From: Albifimbria verrucaria
Lineage: Eukaryota; Ascomycota; Sordariomycetes; Hypocreales; Stachybotryaceae
Assembly (NCBI GenBank): GCA_020081605.1
Contig: JAHREC010000013.1
Location: 7,192,001 to 7,256,000, forward strand
Length of the DNA: 64,000 nt
Direction: 5' to 3'
Under the pieces are notes generated by a model that saw only the letters and a list, made by a program, of their open reading frames with translations, was not told the DNA's origin and did no database searches. Within the stretch, counting starts at the first letter, position 1. Every line of letters begins with the position of its first letter. This document shows positions 25,292 to 37,105 of this stretch, piece by piece. A program made the position numbers and the translations under genes.

Positions 25292-26135
25292 ATAATTTGG
25301 GATCTTGAGGCACGACTGTGAGTGAATAAGTACATAGAAACAGCAAAAACATTGCTCATGTTTTTTTCATTATCTCCTTGTTCTTGAAACCAACTCTATA
25401 TATAAAAATGAATAAGGGATGAGAAGAACTTAACATTGCCAACTTTGATTCTCTTTGTACTGTATAGTTTGTGGCGCGTCTCATGACTCGGTATCAATAC
25501 AGCTGGCCATTTGAGTGCCTCTCTTTTCTTCAAAAACGTATTCGGCTCGTGTTTAAAATCTTGGCTTCAAGTGTTATCCAGATGGAGATGACTTCTAGCA
25601 AAACAAGATTTATGCCGACATACCTTATTATTTACCCCTGTGTCGTTTGACAAGTGATGAATTATTTTTTACTAATAAATAAAAGAGCATTAGCAGAATA
25701 TAGGGTGATCAATTGTCCTAGTCGAAATCTAAGAATAAACTCTAGTTTAGCAATTTCAGAGATTTGTATACACAATAAAAGGAATCTGCTGCAATGTAGC
25801 CTGCATGCAGAGTTGAAGAAGCCCGACGCAAGTTATGTAGCCTGATGCTTACATCGAGGTCCCGGTGTGACCGAGACCGCCCTCAACTGCTCATGGCTGG
25901 TTAAACGCACAGCGACAACCCGCCAAAAAGCCTAGCGACAGTCTTCGGCAGAGCCGAGGAACCGGAGACCTGAGTTTCTGCGAATTTTCCGAATTTTTTC
26001 CGGTGCTGCATAAGCAGTAACAGATGTTTGGATGATGACTGAATACGGAATCCACCCCGCGGGCTGGTCCGCGGGCCTAATCCCCTTTTCGCTGAGCTCT
26101 TCAATACACTCTTACACAGAATTGTGAGTCTCGAA
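25292..26135. other. Intergenic: synthase terminator side and regulator promoter
   Basis: No gene is seen. The distal part contains the paired CCGCGG sites described separately. Confidence 0.5.
26057..26074. promoter_or_regulatory. Paired CCGCGG palindromes before the Zn2Cys6 gene
   Basis: CCGCGG occurs at 26057-26062 and 26069-26074, 12 bp apart, 62-79 bp upstream of the regulator ATG. The motif combines two everted CGG half-sites of the kind bound by Zn2Cys6 dimers. The same doublet occurs before the FAD monooxygenase, suggesting shared control, possibly autoregulation (inference). Confidence 0.45.
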
Positions 26136-28435
26136 ATGGCGACGAAGCGACGTCTAGGAGGAGAACCAGTAGCAATGGTGCAGCAGTGGAGTCGGCCTCC
26201 TCCGTCATGCCGGCCATGCCGCGAGAAAAAGCGGCGATGCGACCGGAACCAGCCATGCTCAAACTGTTCTCAAAGAAGTATCATATGCAATTATTCTGAG
26301 CCGGGCCTCTACGGAGTAAACGATGCTGCATCGGTTGCTGCTGCTACGACGGGTGTCAGGGCGGTCAATACTGAAAGTCCAGCGCCGTCCGCTGCACACC
26401 CGCAATCCCCTGCGTTGTAAATTTACTCTACTCGCAAAAATCAAAACATTTTTTACTAACACGTTTATGAGGAATCCCGACGACGTCTTATCACGCCTTC
26501 GCAGACTTGAGAACGCCGTATTTCGCCAGGAGAACCCTTCATCCACACCAGCGTGGACCCCGCCTAGCGGACCAGGTATTGCCTCAGCCAAATGTATAAA
26601 GCCATACTAATTTCGTCGATGCGATATCAACGTTCAATTGACAACTAACTGATAGTTTGATCACAGCCACATCCTCTTCAGTAACGTTCACGCCAACCGA
26701 GACAGCTGACGCACGGGGCAGCAGCTAATAGCTAGCCTGGTGGCCCGTTTACCTCCCAAAGAACAAGGCACGATATTGCTTGAACATTTTGTAGATACAT
26801 TACATGCGAATTTTGAAGTCTTGCATGTTCCTTCTATTCGGAACATGTTACAAAAGATCTACTGGAATCTTGGTCGAAAGCAACTGCCTAGCATGGTCGA
26901 TATACTATTGCTGTATAGTATATTTGCAGGATCAATGCTAGCCACTACGTCAGAGATCCTGGAAAGGCTAGATTCCACGAAGGAAGATTCAACAAGAGAC
27001 TTCTCTACATATTGTCGTCTGGCAATGTCTGTGCTGGATAATTTTGATCATCCCTTGCCCCTTTCCACCACGGCCCTGACAGGAGGTGCGACGTTGGCAT
27101 TTGTGCTCAGCAACTCAGAAGGACCTTCGACCAGACTCATAGGACTGCGAAGTCGCTGTCTAGCTATGGCACGCGCGATGCAGATTCATCGTCTGGATAC
27201 GGCCAGGAGCCGTGAAGAACGAAGGCAGAAAGGGTGCGATATGATTGAGATTGAGGTCCAGAGAAGATTGTGGTGGCATATGGTGGCGACCGACTGGTCA
27301 GTATTAATTTTCATGCATCATATTTACCTGCTGATAAGTCCCTTCAGGTTGAGCGCATTCTCTGGAGGCCCGCATGAAGCCGTGTATATGTTGCATCCCA
27401 AGCATATGAATGTCAATCTTCCAGCCAATGTGGACAATGAATCAATAACCTCTACAGCTATTAGCCAGGAACCTTCTCTTTCTACACCCACGGCAATGTC
27501 TGCCTTTATACAACGGGTCAAACTATCAGAAGTATGCCGCGAGATTGTCGATACTCTGCCCTCAACCTTACTTGATGAGCCCGACCCACCGTATGAGGCC
27601 ATCCTTGCCATGGATGAGAAACTGCAAAGCTACCTAAGGCAGCTTCCTGTATTCTTCCGGCTGGATTCTACCAGCGTGCGTGAAAGTGAAGAGGTCATCA
27701 AGCAGCGACCACATATCATCTGGCAAAGACTCACTATACACTTCAGTCTATATTCCCGCCTTTGTCGGCTTCATCGTCCATATCACCTCGAAGGTTCAAC
27801 AAACCCAAAGTACGCTCATTCCAGAACCACATGTATTCGTTCTGCTCAGAAAGTATTGGAAATAAGGAGCGCCTTGGACGACGCAGCGACTCCATTAAAG
27901 TTCACGTATTCCTGGATCATAATGCAGCATGTCTATATGGCGGCTCTCACCTTAGCTACGGATGTCTCATTCAACCCTGACGCACCAGATGCGGAGGCAC
28001 GAAAATCCAAGGTCATGGGCGCTTACGATAGTTTGGAGAAATCGAAGGAGAATCCAAATACCTCGTGGAACGAATCCAGAAAAATATGCAGAACATCATT
28101 GAAACATTGCAAAAGTCGAGATTGGAGGTACAGAATTCTCAAATTGACGGTTACGAATCAAATGTGGGTAGGGGTCTCGATGAGCCGAACCCATCGATTT
28201 CAGCAGGTGAAAGTATCATGGAGGAAATGATTCGACCATAGCTTACAACAGTATGATGAAGATAAACGGGCTAGGCTCTGTAGAAGAAGCTACTAAGGCA
28301 ACAGGCGCCATGAGCAAAGAAGATTTGGACCAGCTATGGTCGGACTTTCTTGCTGCTGCGCTGGGACTCAGCTCGAATCAGTGGACTTCTCTGCTTGACG
28401 ATATGGACTTTGGATTTGACTCTGGACCTTTGTGA
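26136..28435 (+). CDS. Zn2Cys6 transcription factor, probable cluster regulator
   Basis: The ATG at 26136 is followed by a perfect zinc cluster (CRPCREKKRRC, then C-x5-C-x2-C-x6-C) at residues 29-56. Intron 1 is 26417-26471, joining PAL to NPDDVLSRLRRLENAVF, a short linker/coiled-coil segment. Introns follow at about 26577-26667 and 27297-27348. The Fungal_trans-type middle region runs from 26740 (LLEHFVDTLHANFEVLHVP) through RRLWWHMVATDW. The acidic C-terminus DDMDFGFDSGPL ends at 28435 and resembles an activation tail. Frame breaks at about 26725, 28038 and 28229 are each repaired by one base. The position between the synthase and the FAD monooxygenase makes it the pathway-specific regulator candidate. 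Confidence 0.8.
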
Positions 28436-29146
28436 AATAAGATGGGCAGCGGTCGATGGGGGAATGTCAGAGGCTCTGTGTGGTGTAGAAGGCGCAACAC
28501 GAATTCTATGATGCTGTTTAGGAAGGTGTATCCTGTTGAAGTTAAGTCAAACAGAGTCCCTCACAAGATTCATATGATGAGATCGAGTAGAGCCATAAAT
28601 TGATTGCGATGAGGAGAGCACTATCAAACGGTTGAGTTGTGATCCGAGCTTCCATTTGAAGACTAAAGACCATCTCCTTGAGCGCCTTAAGGAGCCGGAA
28701 ATGTTACGAACAAGGAGAGTGGCCCATTACAATTGGGAACATCTAGGAACATTGAAAACCCAAGAAAATTAGCTATAGTAGATATATCAGTATTTCCTAT
28801 GGCTACGTATAGCTACATCGTAACCGTAACAGTTCATAGCTTCCAAATGTTGTCTCATGTACTGTCACTGACTAAGACATTGTGGGGTTGCTATATAAGA
28901 AGATACGAACGAACAATCTTGTTACTACAGTGGAGACTACGTTTCCAAAAAATTCAGTAAACACCCACACATGTTGGAGAGTTCTTATTCGCATTGCGAA
29001 AAATATATTGCTTGTGTCTGGGAATCTTTAGGGAAACGATTTAGTAAAGGCCAGAAGGGCCTGTTGCAATGAGGTTGGTATGCCAACATGCCAATCACAT
29101 CACACGCCATGCGGCCGTAATTAGATTGCCAAATCCAGTAATTGGC

Positions 29147-29172
29147 CCGCGGGTCTCCGCGGGTCTCCGCTG
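29147..29172. promoter_or_regulatory. Paired CCGCGG palindromes before the FAD monooxygenase
   Basis: CCGCGG lies at 29147-29152 and 29157-29162 inside a 10-bp tandem repeat (cgcgggtctc), with a third imperfect CCGCTG at 29167-29172. The block is about 145-170 bp before the ATG. Confidence 0.45.
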
Positions 29173-29204
29173 GCTCTTTTCATATACCACGGACTCTTCA
29201 TGTG

Positions 29205-29210
29205 TATAAA
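29205..29210 (+). promoter_or_regulatory. TATA box of the FAD monooxygenase gene
   Basis: TATAAA sits 106 bp before the ATG at 29316 and downstream of the CCGCGG pair. Confidence 0.5.
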
Positions 29211-29315
29211 AGAATCTAAAACGTCGACCAAACGATCCAACGCATCCAGTCCCCAAAAGAATTACTTATAACCCATACAAGACATCTTTTGATCTTATCT
29301 TTGAACTTATTCAAC

Positions 29316-30610
29316 ATGGTCGGTGCGAGGAAAGCCATTATTATTGGGAGCGGACCGGCTGGCTTAGCCACCGCCTTGCGCTTGCAGCAGAAAACCAACA
29401 TCTTATGCACTGTATATGAGCTCCGTGCCGAACCAACAACTCTAGGTGGCGCCGTGGGTATTCCATCAAATGGATTACGACTGCTGCAGCGCCTGGGCGT
29501 GTATGACGGGATCATGTCCCGTGGCAGTAGCCATTCCAACCTACGTATCCATTCCATACGGGGAGGCATTGTGGGCGAGCAGGCTCTTCTCAGTAAAGCT
29601 GAGGAGGAGACTGGTTTCGGCTACGTGCGAGTCAAGCGCACGGACCTTGTTGATGTTTTGCTCAATGCAACCAAAGAGGCTAAGATTCCTGTTATATACA
29701 ACAAACGGATCACTATCATCGATGACACGGAAGCAAAAGTCCAAGTCGCCTTCTCAGATGGCACGATAGACACTGCAGACCTTCTTATTGGCTGTGACGG
29801 AGTTCATTCCACAGTGCGGCGTCTCTACGTTGATCCGCTCCAGACACCCGAGTACTCGGGAACAGCCGGGCTTTGTACAATCATGCCTTCATCGGAACTA
29901 CCCGACTCTGTTGCCTCCCAATTGCGAGGGATGAACATCACCATGACGCAGGAGGGAATGTTTCTTACAATGACTTGTACAGCGAATGATGATGAGATCT
30001 TCTGGGCGTTCTCGAGACGAATGCCAGTACCGGAGCTGGAGGATACACGAGATGGTTGGGAAGTGCGCCGCCAGCAGGAGGTGGAGGGATTCAAGTCATC
30101 CATGCGCAGTATACTGTCGGCTGCTAAAGGTGAATGGGGCAATAGCATGCGAATGATTGTCGACAAGACATCCGCTATACAGTTCCATCCTGTGTACAAG
30201 CTTCCACTCGGAGGGACCTGGTTCAAGGGCCGTGTAGTTCTTCTTGGTGACGCTGCTCATGCCATGCCACCACATGCCGGGCAAGGTGTTTCTATGGCTC
30301 TAGAGGATAGCTTTCTACTTGCTCGCTTGCTCGCAGATAGTGGGGCTTCTCTTGGAGATGTCTATCAGACATATGAACACATAAGAAGGCCACGAGTCAA
30401 TGAGATTGCCAATCGCTCAGTGCGCAATGGAGAGGCGAGGGAAAAACTGGGCCATGGGGATTATGGTTCAAAGAGCTTGGGATATGGCTATATCTAAAGG
30501 GATACTGGACTTTAGGTCTGGACCGGTGGGGATCGCAACATAATCAAGTGGTCTATGATATCGAGGAAGAACCAATTGTATGCAAAATGCATACCGAAAC
30601 TGTCGGATAG
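29316..30610 (+). CDS. FAD-dependent monooxygenase (salicylate hydroxylase-like)
   Basis: This is a single-exon group A flavin monooxygenase. The start at 29316 gives VGARKAIIIGSGPAGLATAL, the GxGxxG dinucleotide fold. The DG motif reads LLIGCDGVHSTVRR and the second FAD motif VVLLGDAAHAMPPHAGQGVS, both in the right order. The displayed frame stops at 30497, but a shift at the A5 run 30442-30446 opens a frame with the usual aromatic C-terminus (GPWGLWFKELGIWLYLKGYW, then VVYDIEEEPI) ending at TAG 30608-30610, giving about 430 residues. The enzyme would hydroxylate or epoxidise a substrate with NAD(P)H and O2. Its neighbours and its shared promoter motif tie it to the polyketide cluster. Confidence 0.85.
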
Positions 30611-31543
30611 GTTTCAATACTTGGGATGCATTCCTCGAAAGAAGCCTATCTGCTGATGGTCGGACACGAGATTTCACACATGTAAGCATTAGATACAATC
30701 CTGAAGTTCCAAAAAAAAAAAAATCGCCAAGGCGAAGTTCAAAACGTTGCCATCTGACCCCGAAGCTATCAGCCTTACTAAACAGATTCGCCAAAGGACG
30801 TTTCGTATGAGGCAAGAGTATGTTTTCATCAAATCCACACCAAAGGTGGTTAGAGAAGATAATCAAGAACTACGGCGAGATCTCAAAAACACCGAAAAAG
30901 CTTTCCCTGTTGATGTGACAAAAATATACTAAGAACCATGTCCTCAGTGAATCCATAACGAGGAGCTATAAAAGCAACTGGATAGGACGTCAATAAATCT
31001 TAAACTTAGCAAAGATGCCAAAGTTAACCCTAGTGTGCAATACCAGCTAGAAGAGCGAGCACAGTTGCAAGTGATATTGAGCGTCTTCGGACAGGATTCA
31101 AGTACGAAGTACCTCACAGACCGCAAGATCTAAGCTATTGACCTCATGGTTCGCCTAGGTTCCCATCGTGAGGCCTCTCCTTCCCCCAGTCGCCATGCAC
31201 ACCACATCCTCTCAGCGGAAGTGGGATTCGCCTGGGTTCCCGGCCATCAAACTTGCGGTTCCCAAGACCAAAGCCCAGGAAAATACCCCTTATTCCTTGT
31301 AGGACACAACGAAAATTCTGTTTAGGTGAACAACAACTTCCATACAATTTGGGCATGCGCGTATTCAAACGTGTATTGGATATGACGGACCATGTGGAGA
31401 GTGTGTATCTGAGGCATGAGGGCAGCGAAGGAAGATTTGTTTGCCGCCATCCAAAATTTGCATTTTTAGGAGACTTCTTAGTTAATTTAGATGGCGTCAA
31501 GAAGCATCTGAAACCGGTACAGGGCGTTAATCTTCACAAATGA
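30611..31543 (+). pseudogene. DUF3435 gene relic (C-terminal part)
   Basis: Fragments in changing frames resemble the C-terminal half of fungal DUF3435 proteins, the family that includes the tyrosine recombinases ('captains') of Starship elements. Recognisable pieces are NPEVPK (about 30693), LPSDPEAISLTKQIRQRTF (30747 on), RREDLKNTEKAF-like text, VQYQLEERAQLQVIL (31040s), and a zinc-finger-like tail with FCLGEQQLP and CRHPK (31310-31470). Stops and an A13 run interrupt it, and the N-terminal recombinase core is missing. It starts directly behind the FAD monooxygenase. The family call rests on my memory of conserved phrases, so it should be tested by a profile search. Confidence 0.55.
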
Positions 31544-32553
31544 CCTGTTTCACGAGACTATTCAGAGAATTGACTACTGTATCTGCAAGCGACATTGGAA
31601 TTAGCATCAATAGCGAGGCACATTGGATCTTGTATCGAGGTTCAAGCTTGACAACACTCAGGGCGGATGACGCGCCCCAAACCTACAGCCTTTGTTCCAA
31701 TCTCATCCCCTTACTTGTGTTGAGTGACTCTATGCAGGCGCAGCTGTTATGTGGCCTGTTGATAACAGTTCAACGTCCCAGCAAAGCACAGTGCCCACTT
31801 GCACTTCAGGCCATAGATCCACAGTAGTCCAAATAGTCCACGTTTCATTTAAATATGATTGAAATGCAACCGAATGATGGATCTTAATAATGATTATAAT
31901 TAATTATTACATTAGTATCCTCCTGTGTGATGATCATTTCATTGACAACTCAGATGAAATGGCAAAAATGAAATGACAGGAGGGAGGCCCCACAACCATC
32001 CCTTGTGACGCCAATCTCGAAAAAGCAGATATATTGGAGATATCGCCGTTGCGGATTGGAAGAAATCTGTGTTCTCCCTTTTCAGCTCAAGGCAGTCGAA
32101 ATCCTTAGGATAAACATGTCTGAACAACATATTTTCCTGGTGCCGCCAAAGAGGAATTATACTCCCCAGGCCAGCCCCCGAGCCCAGGATTTCTCTAGCT
32201 GCTCACCTCGCCTGGATCTCAAGGCTATCAGGACGCGACTTCAATTGCTGTAGATGGGATAATAAACAGTTATTGAATAAGTATCAAGGTAGCTCGCTGT
32301 GAAGAATGAAACACGAGGAATTGTAGTAAATATGATAGCAGATAGAACGGACAGACGTTAGCCGACAAGGACTGGTAAGCTGCATAAAGACAAAAGCTAA
32401 GGTTCGGAATATACACGTGCCATAGGTTCAAAGTTCCCTTTTGGATTTTCTACCGGATGATAATAGATGAATACCTTCTGCTAGTAATACTCGATTTATA
32501 TAATACTATCATGACCCAGCATAAAACCTTACCCAGATCCTGAACTCGGGTAG
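31544..32553. other. Intergenic after the DUF3435 relic
   Basis: Only short frames without recognisable similarity are present. It may still belong to the decayed element. Confidence 0.4.
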
Positions 32554-34793
32554 CTAGTACCCTGCCTCGCTGCCAACACACTTGTAGCAACTGAATACAC
32601 CATTCGGATCGACCGCTTTCTTAATCCTGAGCAGACGTGGATAATTGGAACCGAATTGCAAGTCTTGCCAGTTCTCTTCTACGCCGTATTGCTCATTATA
32701 GTATGCTACGTTACTGAATGTATCAGTCAAAGCTTCGTTTGTCTGATTAATGACAGTGAGTAAGTCATTCGTAAAACCGGTCCATGGACCAAAAATTCTG
32801 CAGATAGTTAGCCTAACTGCTTTCCTGATATAAAGTCTCCGGAACCTTACGGCGTGTCCATGAATGCAAAAGCGTCCCGGAAACCCGGGTGCACAGCAGT
32901 CTGCATGCGGTAGTCAGTACCACATAATTTACTGATTAGAGAGCTTCCAGAGACTTACAGCTTTCGGTGAGACACTTCGACTGGCTCCTCCCACCGCTAT
33001 TTGGGGTTAGTTTTGCTACCATTGGGCTGTAAGAGCAGGTCGTGGCTATATACATACCATTTTGCCAGATAAATGGTACGGGGTGATCCGTGATAAACTT
33101 CTTGATGTTATCACGCTGTGACTGGTCTTGTACCATTTTGTAGGAAATAGTGCGGCTCATATCAGCCAAAGTCACGCCAACTCTTCCACCAGCCTGTGCA
33201 GGTCCAATAACAACATTTTTATATGTCTCGATCCATGCAGAGGGGCCAGAAATTTGTATTCCTTGCAGAGTTGAATTGCATCCGGTGACGGAACTGACTT
33301 GAGAAAAGGCCTTAAGTGTGTCATTGGCAGGCTTGATGACGCCACCCAAAAACATCTCGAATGAAAGCACAGCGATGGAGAGAGTTTCTGGATCGGTCTC
33401 CCAAATACCCTGTCTTTATGTTAGCTGAATATCGCAAAGAGCCGAGAATCCTGCGACATACCGACTGGTTCGCGTCGCGCAGGGGCAATTGCAAGTCAAC
33501 CATAGCGCTGATCACGTTGCTGTATGAATCTTTGTTCTCGCAGACAATCCCTCCCCAACGGTGTTGATGGCATGATACGCTGGGTAGGCCTTGAGGTAGA
33601 CGCGAGTAGTAACAGCGAAAGCGCCTGCAGATATCATGGTTAAGATATGGTACATGGACAAGGATGGCTGGGGGCGATGGATATCTTCACTTACCACCAC
33701 CTCCACGGAGAGCCCAGAACAGGTCAGAATTAACAGCCTCATTCGCGATTTGAATCTTGCCATCAGCAGTGACCACCTCGAACTGTACCACATCTTCAGA
33801 CCCAGTTAGAAATTTCCTTCTTCCATTGATCACCGGGGAACTCACTATCAACTCCGAGGCCGTACTGTGGCGCGAATGGACCTGGTACTTGTCAGAAAAG
33901 GTGCTGCATCATGTATAACTCGGGGATTCTCACCTGTGCCACCGCCGAGAACGTAGCCACCACAAGCACCAACGGTTGGCGAAAATCCACCAATGGTAAC
34001 TACTCCATTAGCTGCGCCAGTAGAATAAAGCCCAAGGACGTCTACACCAGGGCCAGCGGAGATGACATCATGTGGCGATGCGCTTGAATGAGTAGGTGTA
34101 AAGTCTTTTACAAATTCAGCCTCATTCATATAATGCGTCCAGATAGAAAATGATCCTTCTCCTGAGGAGCGACCAGTGTAGTCATGACCTGTCTATATAT
34201 CACACCTTGTTAGTAAAGCTGGTTGCAGCGCGTGATGCCACTAATTTCTTACATTCTTAATGCGAAGACGAAGGTTGTACTTGGCGGCAAACTTGACAGC
34301 TTTTGCAACATCATCAGCACACGTGGCGTTGACAACGTAGTGCGGCATTGCTCCCAAGGTGCATTCAGCATCGACTGGGTCAGGAGCTGAGCCATCAGAT
34401 TTGAGGTCAGGAACAGGGCAACCAGCCAGATTGTCGGTTAGTTCGAAGTTGCTGTATTGGACAGCCGCTAGTTGAGAAAGTTATTAATCACCCTGTTATT
34501 CATCATCCTGTTATTAATTCTTGTCCGAGACTTACCTGGGAGTGTGACTCTGAACTCTGCCACGCTCTTTTCCTTGGCTATAGCCTGGCATTTTTCTGCA
34601 TCATAAGTAGATTTGTAGCAGGCACTGCCATAGGGCGTGGCTTTGATTAACTTTCCGCCAATACTGGCATTGAATGTTCTAAGAAAGGAATCCGGGGAAA
34701 ACACGGTGCTCCGGCGAGGCAGTACGGAGCCTTAGCCTCCACGCCGTGGCTGGCAACCAAAACAGAGGCCAAAACGACACACAACGAAATCAT
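32554..34793 (-). CDS. Secreted FAD-linked oxidase (berberine-bridge-enzyme-like)
   Basis: The ATG at 34793 opens a signal peptide (ISLCVVLASVLVASHGVEA). The gene has about nine exons with short introns. The FAD-binding PCMH domain contains TGHDYTGRSSG, whose His is the usual flavin attachment site, then GVDVLGLY, PTVGACGGYVLGGGTG and FWALRGGGGAFAVTTRVYLK. The BBE C-terminal domain reads YYNEQYGVEENWQDLQFGSN, followed by YPRLLRIKKAVDP, and ends at TAG 32554-32556. Two single-base breaks lie at the GGGG run 34694-34697 and the CCC run 33549-33551. Such secreted oxidases catalyse two-electron oxidations or cyclisations in fungal metabolite pathways, making H2O2. No catalytic residue appears lost. 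It probably belongs to the polyketide cluster. Confidence 0.85.
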
Positions 34794-36468
34794 GCTTGCT
34801 AAACTCGTATCCGTACCCTACGATGTATGACTAGTGAGCACGGCACAGTTGGGATTTCAATCTCTTTATATATACACATAAATTAGTACCTGGGGCCTCT
34901 GCTAGATGCTAACAGTCGGTGCTCGTAATTTCCTTCGAGCCTTCCCAGTACCAATTGGATATGTCGGCATTCCTACGAGGCTAAAACGTATCCACATTAT
35001 CGACGCCAGCAGGGTTACTCTGAGCGCTGCATTGACAGCATCCCAATACAGTAAAGAAAAGTCTACTATTAGCTCTTCGCTAGGATTTCTCCAAGTCTTC
35101 TTTGGTATGGGCGTTTGTTCAGGAGTATTAAGCGAACTCTCACGTCAGCTGTATGTGGCCCCACATTTACCCGACTCTATGGTCAAACTACCAAGTTCAG
35201 CTATCCTACCATATTGCGCACATGGTTTCTCAACATATTTCCCAAATCTGCTTGAACATGCGAGAAACCAGGTACATAACGGTCAAAATCTGATCAAAGT
35301 AAAATGGGGAAAAAGCTAGTGACGTCGGCTACCTAAGAAATTGCCCCATGATAAAAGTCCCAGCATTTTCCCACTTTGCAGAGAGCTACATTATATATCA
35401 GACAACCCCACCTAGTCCTTGTACTTTATGAGGCCATGCGGCTGTCGCCTTTACTGTATGACCCGTTCATTGAGGGCACCGTTAGCTACCTATTGTAAAG
35501 GTCGGGCGCTCACAGCAAGTCGCTGCATCGCAACCAAGCCCCAATTCGAACCTATTCCTCGGCTTCAACAGTGATAAAATATATGGTCAGTTAGCTGTTT
35601 AGTAGCCTGATGAAGTTACTGCGATTTACGACTCCTTCACCCACGAGTCATCTACTGTGAAGGATGCCGTGGACCTCAAGTACCTGCTTTACGCCCGCTT
35701 CCTCCCAATCTCTTATCGACAGGCTGTCCTGTTTCTATAGTTCTCGCCGGCAGCAGAGAAACTCTGTCTCAAGCATGTATAGGCGCAACCAGCATTAAAA
35801 ATAAGGATGGAATTAGGTAGAAGGGGAACACTGTCCTAGGCCGGGGAAGCAGCTAGTATAGAAGTGTGCTTCTTATGGAGAATAAAAAACTAAGTAAAAG
35901 TAAATACTTAAAAATAAGTTATAATTAAGTATATTATAAAATTTAATATTAATTAATTTTTTATAATTCAACTATATATATCTTATATGAATAAAATAAA
36001 CTTATTAAAAAAATTTAATTTTTTTTAATTTAGTAAATTATATATTAAATAGATAATTTAAAAAGAATTATATTGAGGACTATATAAAAAGACAAAGAAT
36101 CGGCAGAATGTGGATTAGGAGATTGGATTAGGAGAATGTGGATTGCAGAACGGCTTCCACTTAGATAAACATTCCTATTCTCATATGTAGAGTACGCTAC
36201 TATACTTCTGATACAGAGTATACCTCTCCCTACTACTCTATACCTTCGATAATATCTCAAAGTCACCCAATAAGTAGCCAAAGACCCGCTTCTCTCGACA
36301 ATTATAACTTAGACAAAAGGCAGGTTCCATGCTTCGCAAGTAGATTCTCTCTAAATATATCGCGATAGTGATAAAAAGATTATCCTATCAGATATTTAAT
36401 GACATTCATTACATCTAAAGCACTTTAAGGCAACTATAAATGTATCCGATCTCCACTTCTAACCTTAA
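34794..36468. other. Intergenic with an AT-rich block
   Basis: The open frame at 34906-35319 has no recognisable similarity and I do not call it. About 35880-36060 is strongly AT-rich. No other feature is seen. Confidence 0.45.
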
Positions 36469-37105
36469 TCAATGATTAGAGCCACAGAAAGAGTTGCTAC
36501 CATCAACCGGATTATATCCAATACTCCATTCGGCTCGCCTTCGGCCCTGGTCATCGACAGTAGCCCAGTTAGTCCAACCAGTCCTGTATGAGCCGCATTT
36601 TGGGGTGACTTCGTTGATGATGCTGTTCCAAACATTGTCATTAGTGCACCAAGCAGGAAGCCCTTGTTCGTAGTGCAGAAATAAGTCGCAACGCCACGGT
36701 AAATAGAGTAGTAATGGTGACCGCTCTGAACCCATACACCACCTCCACATTCAGTCATGAGATTCCGGAAGGTGACATCCGCACCCTCAGGATCGACGTA
36801 GCTGCCTGGGCATGAATATCCCCACATATCGTCCCAGTCTCGTTTCTCAAGGGCTTGCTCTACGTCTGCGGACACGTCGCGCCTGTCAGAGCCAGACTTA
36901 AGCTCAGTGTTGATATCGCTAAGCTTCGTGTGGTGCGCAACGCCGTGCTTGTCGACAAAGACAGAGTAGACGCCAGGTTCGGTGTCATTGGCGATAGTAA
37001 ATCCCCGTCAGCTGAGCGGCCAGCAACCTTGACGGGGCCGCCGATGGCAAGTCCAAGAGCCTGCGCAGTTATGCCACTGAAAACTGTGAGAGTGGTATAA
37101 CGCAT
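36469..37105 (-). CDS. Small secreted protein with signal peptide and Kex2-type site
   Basis: The ATG at 37105 gives a signal peptide (RYTTLTVFSGITAQALGLA). A propeptide-like region contains dibasic RR, and LEKR precedes a tryptophan- and cysteine-containing mature part, so processing after KR is likely. The mature part has about five cysteines, many aromatic residues and Gly, and ends SFCGSNH at TGA 36469-36471. Two single-base breaks occur, at AAA 36999-37001 and near 36687. The total is about 210 residues. I recognise no family. It could be an effector, an antimicrobial or toxin-like protein, or a structural secreted protein. It sits beside an AT-rich block, as effector genes often do. Confidence 0.6.

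Larger units (their letters stand above)
28436..29315. other. Intergenic: promoter of the FAD monooxygenase
   Basis: No gene is seen. The last 180 bp hold two CCGCGG sites and a TATA box. Confidence 0.5.

Noticed and set aside
34906..35319. 137-codon open frame on the plus strand
   Set aside because: Composition and lack of motifs suggest chance; it overlaps the upstream region of the BBE gene and shows no fungal family features.
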